A stretch of 64,000 nt of DNA, from NCBI RefSeq assembly GCF_013404085.1, contig NZ_JABFHO010000001.1, positions 2,119,001-2,183,000 on the forward strand. Direction: 5' to 3'. The translations under genes were made by a program, and so were the position numbers. Source of the DNA: Winogradskyella helgolandensis (GTDB lineage Bacteria; Bacteroidota; Bacteroidia; Flavobacteriales; Flavobacteriaceae). How positions within the stretch are numbered: position 1 is the stretch's first letter; each line of letters starts with the position of its first letter. The notes beneath the pieces are model-generated. The model was given only the letters and a program-made list of their open reading frames with translations, made no database searches and had not been told where the DNA came from. Below are positions 17,604-25,326 of the stretch, in pieces.

Positions 17604-19676
17604 ATGAAAAACAATATATTAATTGAAGATCAATATAAAAGAACCTCTTTATTTGAAAAAGAAAACGTGAACCATCTCGTTCACGTTTTAAAAAGGTTCA
17701 ATACCGTACCAAAGTTAAACAACATTAATATTATTACATCCAATAAGGAGCCAAGTACATTTAAAATAGTTCCTAATAAAACTATTATTATAGGTGTACA
17801 TTATTTGACTAACCCTGTTTTAGCTTTAGTTTATTTAAGATATGGTATTGAATGGCAACTCTGGTATAAGGCATTGAGCAATAAAGAAGAAGATGTTGCT
17901 TTGTGTGATATAGCAGCCTTTAAGGTTACTCGCATATTTTATTCTTTATTACCTAAAGAGGATAAGGAGAAATTAAAATCTTTAGATTATTTTTTAATTA
18001 ATTTAATTACAAGCGATAAGGCTGTAGATGCTAAAAGCTTATTGAAATTTAAAGAACTTCAGGCGTTTCACGGTATAGAAAATATAAATCCTAAAGTTGA
18101 AGAGGCTTGGATGCCTATTTTAGAAAATTTAGCCAAACCAACGGAGTATTTATTGATGGATGGTGGAGATCTTAGATTAAATATTGATGAAGTGGCTTTG
18201 CTAAATAAATATGGTTGTAGACCTTTTCCAAGGCCAGAAGCATTTACTTTTGCGTCATCTACGGCAACAAGTGTATCTAATTTTGCATTTGATAAAACAG
18301 ACAAAGTAAGAAGTATATTAATTAAAAATAGCTTGAAGCATGGGGTTAAAGAGGCAATTACAGATTTTTCGGAATTACTCAAAAATAATCTCAAAAAAAT
18401 ATTCAAACTAAAAGATGAAAGTCAAATTATATTTTCTCCTTCTGGTACGGATGCCTCACTTCAAATTGCAGCATTTACCCAAATTATTACCGATAAAGAT
18501 ATTACACATGTTTTAGTAGCTTCAGATGAAACCGGAAGTGGTGTGCCTGCCGCATTAAAAGGCTGTCATTTTGAAAATACTACAGCGCTCAATTACCCAA
18601 TTAAAAAAGGAGATAGAATTAAAGGATTTAGAGATGTAGAGTTGATTAAAGTTCTTTTTAGAGATGAAAAAGGACAATTAAAATCAGACTCAGAGTTAGA
18701 TACAGAAGTTTTTAATGCTATTGTAGAAACCAAAGCAAAAGGAAACCATGTAGTTTTACATATTATGGATCAATCTAAATTGGGCTATGGGTCTCCTAGT
18801 GAAAAAATGATGCAAGATTTAGACGCTCTCAAAGATTTGTCTATTCAGGTTATTGTAGATGCGGCTCAAATGAGGTTAGATCCTGCAGATATACAGAACT
18901 ATTTAGAAAAAGGTTATATCGTCTCAATTACAGGGAGTAAATATTTTACAGGTCCTCCGTATTCTGGTGCATTAATTTTGCCAAAAAAGGTAAGTGAAGT
19001 AATACATTCAGCTAAAAACAAGTTGCCAGAAGGGCTTACGGAGTACTATAACTACTCAGATTGGCCTGTCTCTTGGTCTTGTTCAAAAAATTTGTCTGAA
19101 GGGTATAATTATGGAGCTTATATGCGTTGGAATGCAGCAATAGCTGAAATGGATCGCTATTTTAAAACACCAATTCTGTATAGGAATATGGGGATTGAAA
19201 TGTTTTGTAATTTTGTTGAGGATTCAGTTAAAGAAGCTCCTTTTTTAGAGCCACTTTATGGAGATGAAATAAAAACTACAAGCTCTAATAATGAGGAATT
19301 TGGGCTGAAAAATATTCGAACTATTTTTCCGTTTTTCATTATTAAAGATCATAAAGTATTATCTGTAGAGCAGGTTAAAAAGCTCTATGTGCTATTGAAT
19401 TCAGATTTGTCAAATCATTTTGAAGGCTCACCAATAGAAATTATTAGACTAGCAGCACAAAAATGTCATATAGGACAAGCGGTTAATGTAAAATATGATA
19501 ATGATATTCAAAGTGCTATTTTGAGAATTAGTTTGGGTTCAAGGATTATTTCGGAAAGTTGGGTGAAAAGGGATATTAGTTTGTTTTTCAGTAATATTGA
19601 AATTCAAATGAACCAAATTACCGTTATCATAAAAAAAATAGAATTATTAATTAGTCGTCCTGAACTATTAGATTAA
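17604..19676 (+). CDS. PLP-dependent (fold type I) enzyme with long N-terminal extension, uncharacterised
   Basis: A 690-residue protein I cannot place in a named family. The core from about residue 215 resembles fold-type-I aminotransferase or decarboxylase enzymes: the phosphate-binding turn SGTDAS (280-285), the pyridine-N Asp419 in IVDAAQMRLD and the Schiff-base Lys446 in GSKYFTGPPYSG. A small C-terminal domain of about 130 residues follows. The first 200 residues are a separate alpha/beta-looking region without recognised motifs; typical members have 400-480 residues in all. No membrane span or signal is present. It is the last gene of the DUF134/ribA/thioesterase cluster. It may join an amino acid with an acyl group or act as an aminotransferase, but that is inference. 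Confidence 0.78.
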   Translation: MKNNILIEDQYKRTSLFEKENVNHLVHVLKRFNTVPKLNNINIITSNKEPSTFKIVPNKTIIIGVHYLTNPVLALVYLRYGIEWQLWYKALSNKEEDVALCDIAAFKVTRIFYSLLPKEDKEKLKSLDYFLINLITSDKAVDAKSLLKFKELQAFHGIENINPKVEEAWMPILENLAKPTEYLLMDGGDLRLNIDEVALLNKYGCRPFPRPEAFTFASSTATSVSNFAFDKTDKVRSILIKNSLKHGVKEAITDFSELLKNNLKKIFKLKDESQIIFSPSGTDASLQIAAFTQIITDKDITHVLVASDETGSGVPAALKGCHFENTTALNYPIKKGDRIKGFRDVELIKVLFRDEKGQLKSDSELDTEVFNAIVETKAKGNHVVLHIMDQSKLGYGSPSEKMMQDLDALKDLSIQVIVDAAQMRLDPADIQNYLEKGYIVSITGSKYFTGPPYSGALILPKKVSEVIHSAKNKLPEGLTEYYNYSDWPVSWSCSKNLSEGYNYGAYMRWNAAIAEMDRYFKTPILYRNMGIEMFCNFVEDSVKEAPFLEPLYGDEIKTTSSNNEEFGLKNIRTIFPFFIIKDHKVLSVEQVKKLYVLLNSDLSNHFEGSPIEIIRLAAQKCHIGQAVNVKYDNDIQSAILRISLGSRIISESWVKRDISLFFSNIEIQMNQITVIIKKIELLISRPELLD

Positions 19677-19812
19677 TTAAGCGAAGATAAAAATCATTTG
19701 AGTACAGCTGATAATACATATATTTTAAGGGTTATGTTTTTTTGGTTGTACTCAGAATGATAAATAGGTTGACCTTTCTTGTTCCAATTAACGCTATTCT
19801 ACTTATTCTAAT

Positions 19813-19820
19813 TATCTTTG
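19813..19820 (+). promoter_or_regulatory. Promoter -7 element before the exonuclease gene
   Basis: TATCTTTG is an exact TAnnTTTG match. It predicts a transcript start at about 19825 and decides the gene start: a TTG codon at 19818 lies inside the element, so the ATG at 19839 is preferred. Confidence 0.6.
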
Positions 19821-19838
19821 ATTTTTAAAACAAAAACA

Positions 19839-20615
19839 ATGCAACTTAATCTCACAAAACCTATCTGTTTTTTCGATTTAGAAACTACAGGAATCAATAT
19901 TTCAAAAGATAGAATCGTAGAAATTTCTATTCTTAAAGTCCATCCAGACGGTAAAGAAGAAGCTAAAACTTGGGTTGTGAACCCTGAGATGCCAATTCCT
20001 GCAGAGGTAACAGCAATTCATGGAATTTCTGATGCAGATGTTGCAGATAAACCAACGTTTAAAGCTTTATCAAAGGAGATTTACAACCTTATTAAGGATT
20101 CTGATTTAGGCGGATTTAATTCTAATCGTTTCGATATTCCATTGTTAGCAGAAGAACTTTTAAGAGCAGAAGTAGATTTTGATATGAAAAACACACAATC
20201 TGTAGACGTACAAACGATATTCCATAAAATGGAACAACGGACATTGGTTGCAGCCTACAAATTTTATTGTGATAAAAATTTAGAGGATGCACATAGTGCA
20301 GAAGCTGATACCAAAGCAACCTACGAGGTTTTAAAAGCACAGTTAGACCGTTATGAAGAATTAGAAAACGACACCAAGTTTTTAGCAGAATTTAGTTCTC
20401 GTAAAAAATTTGCTGATTTCGCAGGTTTTTTAATCTTTAATAAAGAAGGAGAAGAATGTTTCTCATTTGGGAAGCATAAAGGAAAACGTGTCTTAGATGT
20501 TTTAGATAAAGAACCAGGTTATTTTGGTTGGTTGCTCAATGCGGATTTCCCTCTTTATACTAAGAAGGTGTTAACGGCTATTAAGTTACGTCAGTTTAAT
20601 AATAAGTTAAGCTAA
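19839..20615 (+). CDS. DEDDh 3'-5' exonuclease (DnaQ family)
   Basis: A 258-residue exonuclease. Exo I is FFDLETTG, Exo II is GGFNSNRFDIPLL, and Exo III is DAHSAEADTKATYEVL with the DEDDh His. Residues 200-258 add a C-terminal module (CFSFGKHKGKRVLDVLDKEPGYFGWLL) like that of exonuclease X-type proteins, which may help bind DNA. It is not fused to a polymerase, so it is either a proofreading subunit-like protein or a repair nuclease; the C-terminal module favours the latter. A pair of palindromic repeats follows its stop. Confidence 0.88.
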   Translation: MQLNLTKPICFFDLETTGINISKDRIVEISILKVHPDGKEEAKTWVVNPEMPIPAEVTAIHGISDADVADKPTFKALSKEIYNLIKDSDLGGFNSNRFDIPLLAEELLRAEVDFDMKNTQSVDVQTIFHKMEQRTLVAAYKFYCDKNLEDAHSAEADTKATYEVLKAQLDRYEELENDTKFLAEFSSRKKFADFAGFLIFNKEGEECFSFGKHKGKRVLDVLDKEPGYFGWLLNADFPLYTKKVLTAIKLRQFNNKLS

Positions 20616-20618
20616 TTG

Positions 20619-20634
20619 ACCTTCCTACGAAGGT
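20619..20634. repeat. REP-like palindrome (ACCTTC-CTAC-GAAGGT)
   Basis: A short 6-bp stem with a 4-base loop, three bases after the exonuclease stop. Its core vocabulary (CCTTC, GAAGG) is shared with the element at 20673 and the one at 24888, so the three look like members or relics of one dispersed palindromic family. It may also act as an mRNA 3'-end stabiliser. Confidence 0.55.
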
Positions 20635-20672
20635 AGAAATCCATAATATAAAATAAAGGTTAAATTAATTAG

Positions 20673-20692
20673 ATTCCTGCCTTCGCAGGAAT
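20673..20692. repeat. REP-like palindrome (ATTCCTGC-CTTC-GCAGGAAT)
   Basis: A perfect 8-bp stem with a CTTC loop, followed by GACAG. This core is of the kind dispersed many times between genes in flavobacterial genomes. It lies ten bases before the FAH-family start codon. Confidence 0.7.
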
Positions 20693-20701
20693 GACAGAAA
20701 T

Positions 20702-21313
20702 ATGAAATTAATCTGCATAGGTCGTAATTACACCGATCACATTAAAGAACTAGAAAACGAAAAACCAACAGATCCTGTTGTTTTTTTAAAACCAGACACG
20801 TCAATTCTGTTAAAGAAACAACCGTTTTTTATCCCCGATTTTTCAGACGATGTCCATTATGAAGTTGAGGTTTTAGTGAAAATTAATAAAGTGGGGAAGT
20901 ATATCGATAGGAAATTCGCGCATAAATACTATGACGATATCGGACTTGGTATAGATTTTACAGCACGAGATCTTCAAACGCAATTAAAAGCCAAAGGATT
21001 ACCATGGGAAAAAGCCAAAGCCTTTGATGGTGCTGCGGTTATTGGAAAATGGTTGCCTAAAACTAAATTTGAAAATATAGATAATATCAATTTCAGTTTA
21101 AAAAAGAATGATTCTGTCGTTCAGGATGCAAATACGGAGCTAATGCTTTGGAAAATTGATGAACTTATAGAATATGTGTCAAAATATTTCACTTTAAAAA
21201 TAGGAGACATTATATTTACGGGCACACCTGCTGGAGTCGGTAAGGTGTTTGCAGAAGATAGATTAATAGGATACCTTGAAGATGAGGAAATGTTTTCAAT
21301 AAAAATTAAATAA
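20702..21313 (+). CDS. Fumarylacetoacetate hydrolase (FAH) family protein
   Basis: A 203-residue FAH-fold protein. Metal-binding acidic residues are visible in HYEVEVLVKINK and in GIDFTARDLQ; the C-terminal GTPAGVGKV closes the active site. The start KLICIGRNYTDHIKEL is typical of the short cytosolic FAHD1-like members, which act as acylpyruvate hydrolases or oxaloacetate decarboxylases. The exact reaction is not resolvable from sequence. The next gene begins at the base after its stop, so they share a transcript. Confidence 0.88.
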   Translation: MKLICIGRNYTDHIKELENEKPTDPVVFLKPDTSILLKKQPFFIPDFSDDVHYEVEVLVKINKVGKYIDRKFAHKYYDDIGLGIDFTARDLQTQLKAKGLPWEKAKAFDGAAVIGKWLPKTKFENIDNINFSLKKNDSVVQDANTELMLWKIDELIEYVSKYFTLKIGDIIFTGTPAGVGKVFAEDRLIGYLEDEEMFSIKIK

Positions 21314-21655
21314 ATGTCACAATATTATCAATTACATCGTGTACGAGAAATGGCTGAAGACGATGAAGATTTTGTCTTAGCTATAGCAGCAGCTTTTATA
21401 GAAGAAGTACCTGAAGATGCAGAACGTCTAAGAACAGCGGTGCCTGCAAAGGATTATAAAGAAGTGTACCAAGCGGCTCATAAAATGAAACCAACTATAG
21501 ATTTATTTGAATTAGGTGTTTTAGATACACTGATTGAAGTTCAAGATTGGGGAAAGTTTGAGCAGACGGACAAAAATGTAGAAGAACAACTTATAACGGT
21601 ATTAACTGCGGTTGATAACGCTGTTAATGAAATTAAAGCCGATTTCGGACTTTAA
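21314..21655 (+). CDS. Histidine phosphotransfer (Hpt) domain protein
   Basis: A 113-residue single-domain Hpt protein of four helices. The phospho-accepting residue is His56 in AAHKMKPTIDLFEL, the standard HxxKP context. Such proteins relay phosphate between a hybrid kinase and a response regulator; no kinase or regulator gene is near, so its partners are elsewhere. The gene abuts the FAH-family gene with no gap and precedes cinA by 12 bases. The linkage to metabolic genes is probably operon packing, not a signalling unit. Confidence 0.85.
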   Translation: MSQYYQLHRVREMAEDDEDFVLAIAAAFIEEVPEDAERLRTAVPAKDYKEVYQAAHKMKPTIDLFELGVLDTLIEVQDWGKFEQTDKNVEEQLITVLTAVDNAVNEIKADFGL

Positions 21656-21667
21656 ACAACTTTATAA

Positions 21668-22927
21668 ATGCAAGCAGAAATTATTACCATTGGAGATGAG
21701 ATTCTTATTGGTCAGATTGTAGATACAAATTCCGCATTCTTAGGAAAGGAATTTAATAAATACGGAATTTCGATCTATCAGATTACCTCAATTCAAGATG
21801 ATAAAGCCCATATTCTAAAAGCTATAAAAGAAGCAGAAGAAAATGCAGATATCATTATAATAACTGGAGGTTTAGGTCCTACTAAAGATGATATTACCAA
21901 ACTTACCATTTGCGAATACTTTAATGACACCTTAGTTGAAGACAAAGCTGTTTTGGCTAATGTAGAGCAGATTTTTTCAAAATATAGTTCAGCACCACTT
22001 TTAGATGTTAATAAGCAACAAGCATTAGTACCGTCTACGGCACAGGTACTTATGAACCATAATGGTACAGCACCAGGTATGTGGTTGGAGCGAAACGGAA
22101 AAGTGTTTGTGTCACTTCCAGGTGTGCCTTACGAAATGAAAGCTTTAATTACTGAGCAAGTTATTCCGAAGTTAAGAGCAAAATTTAAGTTTCCTTATAT
22201 ATCGCATAAAACAATCTTAACTTATGGTTTAGGAGAAAGTGCATTGGCAGAACGTATTGAAGAGTGGGAAGATCATTTACCTGTTTTTATAAAATTAGCG
22301 TATTTACCAAGTTTGGGTCGTGTACGTTTGCGTTTATCCGGAAAAGCGACTGAAAAATTAATAGTTGACAAAGAAATCCAAAATCAAATCAATTTATTAT
22401 TGCCACAGATCGAAGATATTTTTGTGGGTTATGAAGAAGATGAATCTATTGAAGCCGTAATAGGTAAGCAATTAACGCAAATTGGAAAAACCCTAGCTGT
22501 AGCAGAAAGCTGTACAGGAGGACGTATTGCAAAATCAATTACAGCAAATGCTGGAGCTTCTGTTTACTTTAAAGGAAGTGTTGTAACGTATGCTACAGCA
22601 TCTAAAGTGAAAATCTTGGAGGTTTCAGAAAGTGATATTAATTCATATTCTGTGGTCAGTAAAGAAGTGGCGGAAACCATGGCGAAAAATGTGAGAACTA
22701 TGTTCGATACGGATTATGCCATTAGTACAACAGGCAATGCAGGACCAGAAAAAGGTGACTCAAATGCCGAAGTAGGAACAGTTTGGATTGGTATTGCGAC
22801 AAAAGATAAGGTATATTCTGAAATTTTTAACTTTGGAAATCTTCGCGAAAAAGTGATTGTAAGAGCCACAAACAAAGCATTTGAAATGCTTAAAAAAGAA
22901 ATTACAATTAAAGATAAAAAAAAGTAA
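21668..22927 (+). CDS. cinA: CinA family protein (competence/damage-inducible; nicotinamide-nucleotide amidohydrolase)
   Basis: A 419-residue two-domain protein. The N-terminal MoaB/MogA-like domain (IGDEILIGQIVDTNS, TGGLGPTKDD) corresponds to the CinA pyrophosphatase half. The C-terminal half carries the PncC amidase signature (AESCTGGRIAKSITANAGAS, STTGNAGPE), which deamidates nicotinamide mononucleotide to nicotinate mononucleotide in NAD recycling. The length equals full CinA. It is last in the FAH-Hpt-CinA run; the ribosomal promoter begins ten bases beyond its stop. Confidence 0.95.
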   Translation: MQAEIITIGDEILIGQIVDTNSAFLGKEFNKYGISIYQITSIQDDKAHILKAIKEAEENADIIIITGGLGPTKDDITKLTICEYFNDTLVEDKAVLANVEQIFSKYSSAPLLDVNKQQALVPSTAQVLMNHNGTAPGMWLERNGKVFVSLPGVPYEMKALITEQVIPKLRAKFKFPYISHKTILTYGLGESALAERIEEWEDHLPVFIKLAYLPSLGRVRLRLSGKATEKLIVDKEIQNQINLLLPQIEDIFVGYEEDESIEAVIGKQLTQIGKTLAVAESCTGGRIAKSITANAGASVYFKGSVVTYATASKVKILEVSESDINSYSVVSKEVAETMAKNVRTMFDTDYAISTTGNAGPEKGDSNAEVGTVWIGIATKDKVYSEIFNFGNLREKVIVRATNKAFEMLKKEITIKDKKK

Positions 22928-22936
22928 GCTTTTATG

Positions 22937-22967
22937 TTTGCTGAAACGTAAAGTTTTATTAAATTTG
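22937..22967 (+). promoter_or_regulatory. Near-consensus promoter of the rpmB operon
   Basis: TTTG at 22937-22940, a 19-base spacer, then TAAATTTG at 22960-22967: an exact match to the Bacteroidota housekeeping promoter. It predicts a start near 22972 and a leader of about 115 bases before rpmB, unusually long for this window. Confidence 0.85.
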
Positions 22968-22979
22968 CACCCTGTTTAA

Positions 22980-22999
22980 AATATCTGTGTTCAGATATT
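22980..22999 (+). promoter_or_regulatory. Leader stem-loop of the rpmB operon
   Basis: A perfect 8-bp stem (AATATCTG / CAGATATT) with a TGTT loop, about eight bases into the predicted rpmB transcript, followed by AAATTTTTATT. It may stabilise the 5' end or act as an attenuator or ribosomal-protein target; no known family is recognised. Confidence 0.5.
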
Positions 23000-23087
23000 A
23001 AATTTTTATTGTCATTTAATTAGAGGAATTCCTTTATAACAATATAAGTTAGCAGAAAATTAATTATAGACCTAAAGAAAGAAAACA

Positions 23088-23324
23088 ATGTCAAGAGTTT
23101 GTGAACTTACTGGGAAAAAAGCGATGGTTGGAAACAATGTTTCACACGCTATGAATAAAACGAAACGCAAGTTTGATGCAAACTTGATCAAAAAACGTTT
23201 TTACATTCCTGAAGAAGATAAGTGGGTAACATTAAAAGTTTCTACATCAGCATTAAAGACTATCAATAAAATTGGTATCGAAGCGATGTTAAAAGAAGCT
23301 AAAGCAAAAGGATTTTACAAATAA
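23088..23324 (+). CDS. rpmB: Ribosomal protein bL28
   Basis: A 78-residue large-subunit protein. It begins MSRVCELTGKKAMVGNNVSHAMNKT, in line with bL28 (family start RVCxxTGKxPxxGNxVSHA), and ends in the basic ALKTINKIGIEAMLKEA region. The zinc-ligand set of some L28 proteins is absent apart from Cys5, so this is the Cys-minus form. It is first in the rpmB-rpmG-DUF4295 transcript, with 27 bases to rpmG. No Shine-Dalgarno sequence is visible before the ATG, as is usual in this phylum. Confidence 0.97.
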   Translation: MSRVCELTGKKAMVGNNVSHAMNKTKRKFDANLIKKRFYIPEEDKWVTLKVSTSALKTINKIGIEAMLKEAKAKGFYK

Positions 23325-23351
23325 TAGCGTTTACGCTTAAGTCAATTTACA

Positions 23352-23534
23352 ATGGCAAAAAGAGGAAATAGAATACAAGTTATCTTAGAGTGCACTGAGC
23401 ACAAAACTTCTGGTCAACCAGGAACATCAAGATATATTACAACGAAAAATAAGAAGAACACGCCAGACCGTATGGAGATTAAGAAATTTAATCCTATCCT
23501 TAAGCGTATGACAGTTCATAAAGAGATAAAATAA
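23352..23534 (+). CDS. rpmG: Ribosomal protein bL33
   Basis: A 60-residue large-subunit protein with the family core [29 protein letters not shown] and the C-terminal [14 protein letters not shown]. Only one of the four zinc-binding Cys residues of the C+ form is present, so it is the zinc-independent C- form, which matters for zinc economy. It lies between rpmB and the DUF4295 gene with short gaps. Confidence 0.97.
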   Translation: MAKRGNRIQVILECTEHKTSGQPGTSRYITTKNKKNTPDRMEIKKFNPILKRMTVHKEIK

Positions 23535-23540
23535 GAAACC

Positions 23541-23693
23541 ATGGCAAAGAAATCAGTAGCGTCTTTACAGACAGGATCAAAACGTTTGACAAAAGCTATA
23601 AAAATGGTGAAATCACCAAAAACAGGAGCATACATGTTCGTTGAATCAGTAATGGCACCAGAATTTGTCAATGACTTTTTAAACAAGAAATAA
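23541..23693 (+). CDS. DUF4295 family protein (Bacteroidota-specific ribosomal protein, bL38-like)
   Basis: A 50-residue basic protein beginning MAKKSVASLQTGSKRLTKAI and ending NDFLNKK. It matches DUF4295, a family restricted to Bacteroidota and always next to rpmG. From memory, structural work on the Flavobacterium ribosome assigned this family as a large-subunit protein (bL38); the conserved linkage agrees. It starts six bases after the rpmG stop and is followed by a strong terminator, so it closes the operon. Confidence 0.92.
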   Translation: MAKKSVASLQTGSKRLTKAIKMVKSPKTGAYMFVESVMAPEFVNDFLNKK

Positions 23694-23717
23694 TCTTTAT
23701 TTATATATAGATTAACT

Positions 23718-23743
23718 AAACTGCTTTCATATGAAAGCAGTTT
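23718..23743 (+). terminator. Rho-independent terminator of the rpmB-rpmG-DUF4295 operon
   Basis: A perfect 13-bp palindrome (AAACTGCTTTCAT and its complement, no loop bases beyond the centre) with seven Ts on the plus strand, 24 bases after the DUF4295 stop. Confidence 0.9.
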
Positions 23744-23910
23744 TTTTATGTTTATATTTGGGTGTTTTTATGACAACTTAGCAGTAAGTTTCTATAGGCA
23801 AGGTTGTTGCATAGGGTTTACTGTAATCTTATATATCTATACGGTTTTTAAAATCTTACAGGTTATGAGTGTCCCTAAACAACATAACAACAAACAACTA
23901 AACAATAACA

Positions 23911-24885
23911 ATGAGTTTTTTTAAAAAAATATTCTCGTCAGAAAAGAAAGAAACCTTAGATAAAGGCTTAGAGAAATCTAAATCTTCTTTTTTTAATAAA
24001 TTAAATAAAGCCGTTGCCGGAAAATCTAAAGTAGACGATGACGTTTTAGATAATCTTGAAGAAATCTTAGTCACTAGTGATGTAGGTGTTAATACCACAT
24101 TAAAAGTGATTACGCGTATTGAAGAACGTGTTGCTAAAGATAAATATTTAGGAACTTCAGAATTAAACCGAATTCTTAGAGAAGAAATTGCAGCCTTATT
24201 ATCAGAAACTAAATCTGGAGAAGATACCGAATATACTATTCCTGAATTACCAAAACAAGCCGATGGTTCTAAAACACCATACGTTCTTATGGTCGTAGGA
24301 GTTAATGGAGTAGGTAAAACAACAACCATAGGTAAATTAGCTTATCAGTTTAAAAAGAAAGGGTTAAACGTTGTACTTGGTGCAGCAGATACGTTTAGAG
24401 CTGCAGCCATTGATCAATTACAAGTATGGGCAGATCGTGTAGATGTGCCAATGATACGACAAGAAATGGGTTCTGATCCTGCGTCTGTGGCTTTTGATGC
24501 TTTAGAATCTGGAGTTAAGCAAAATGCAGATGTTATTATTATAGATACTGCTGGCCGTTTGCACAATAAAGTGAACTTAATGAATGAGTTGACTAAAGTA
24601 AAACGTGTTATGCAAAAAGTAGTTGGTGATGCACCTCATGATGTGCTTTTAGTACTCGATGGTTCTACTGGTCAAAACGCTTTTGAACAAGCCAAACAAT
24701 TTACGGCAGCTACTGAAGTCACATCTTTGGCAGTAACTAAATTAGATGGTACGGCAAAAGGTGGAGTCGTGATTGGTATTAGCGACCAGTTTCAAATTCC
24801 TGTGAAATATATTGGAGTCGGAGAAGGTATTGAAGATTTGCAAGTCTTTAATAAATATGAGTTTGTAGATTCCTTTTTTAAATAG
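23911..24885 (+). CDS. ftsY: Signal recognition particle receptor FtsY
   Basis: A 324-residue SRP GTPase that docks SRP-ribosome complexes at the inner membrane. The N domain (about 1-110) is followed by the G domain: P-loop GVNGVGKTTTIGKLA, DTFRAAAIDQL, IDTAGR, TKLDGTAKGG and the closing GVGEGIEDLQVF. The acidic A domain of E. coli is almost absent; only a Lys/Glu-rich N-terminus of about 25 residues remains, as in many Bacteroidota. In this phylum ftsY commonly lies close to the rpmB-rpmG-DUF4295 genes and to rimO. Confidence 0.97.
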   Translation: MSFFKKIFSSEKKETLDKGLEKSKSSFFNKLNKAVAGKSKVDDDVLDNLEEILVTSDVGVNTTLKVITRIEERVAKDKYLGTSELNRILREEIAALLSETKSGEDTEYTIPELPKQADGSKTPYVLMVVGVNGVGKTTTIGKLAYQFKKKGLNVVLGAADTFRAAAIDQLQVWADRVDVPMIRQEMGSDPASVAFDALESGVKQNADVIIIDTAGRLHNKVNLMNELTKVKRVMQKVVGDAPHDVLLVLDGSTGQNAFEQAKQFTAATEVTSLAVTKLDGTAKGGVVIGISDQFQIPVKYIGVGEGIEDLQVFNKYEFVDSFFK

Positions 24886-24887
24886 AG

Positions 24888-24905
24888 TTCCTTCCAAGGT
24901 AGGAA
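24888..24905. repeat. Degenerate REP-like palindrome after ftsY
   Basis: TTCCT-TCCAAGGT-AGGAA forms a 5-bp outer stem with inner CCTT/AAGG pairing. It resembles the elements at 20619 and 20673. It sits two bases after the ftsY stop. Confidence 0.5.
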
Positions 24906-24915
24906 TTTCAGTTTA

Positions 24916-25263
24916 ATGAAAAAGAGTTTCAATTGTCGAGATCAAAAGATATTAAGGATTATTACAATTCTTATTTTAATTATCTCATCTTTAAAAGTGC
25001 TACAACAGGTATATAAAGTTTTAAGTACCTTTATTTCACTTAAAAGTCCTTTGATACCGAAATATTTGTTTTACTATTCATCATTTCCAGGTTTCATTAT
25101 AATCTCTTTTTTTAGCGTCATTATTTTCTTTTGCCTTAAATTTCTAAGATATAATAGTTATAACTTTCAGAGCGTATATGCGATGTTAGGTATGATTCTT
25201 TTTTTCTTATTATGGCAATGGAGTATTTATGAATTGTTGATGAGAGTCAATCCTTTTGCTTAA
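24916..25263 (+). CDS. Small integral membrane protein of unknown function
   Basis: A 115-residue protein with three likely membrane helices (roughly 15-32, 52-72 and 85-105) and an N-terminal basic stretch (MKKSFNCRDQKILR). No family motif is visible. It follows ftsY on the same strand after the palindrome and converges on the T9SS protein gene. Composition fits the host genome. It belongs to the block between ftsY and rimO that appears accessory. Confidence 0.55.
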   Translation: MKKSFNCRDQKILRIITILILIISSLKVLQQVYKVLSTFISLKSPLIPKYLFYYSSFPGFIIISFFSVIIFFCLKFLRYNSYNFQSVYAMLGMILFFLLWQWSIYELLMRVNPFA

Positions 25264-25283
25264 TAGTATCTATTTTAATGGTG

Positions 25284-25306
25284 AGCAATACATATTTATG
25301 TATGCT
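25284..25306. terminator. Weak hairpin between convergent genes
   Basis: An AGC-ATACAT / ATGTAT-GCT stem with a one-base bulge and a 4-base loop, 20 bases after each neighbouring stop. There is no long T tract on either side, so terminator function is uncertain. Confidence 0.4.
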
Positions 25307-25326
25307 TTAGTCTCATATAGTGTTTC

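Noticed and set aside
19818-19838. A TTG start for the exonuclease
   Set aside because: It lies within the TATCTTTG promoter element; ATG at 19839 directly precedes the conserved first strand.
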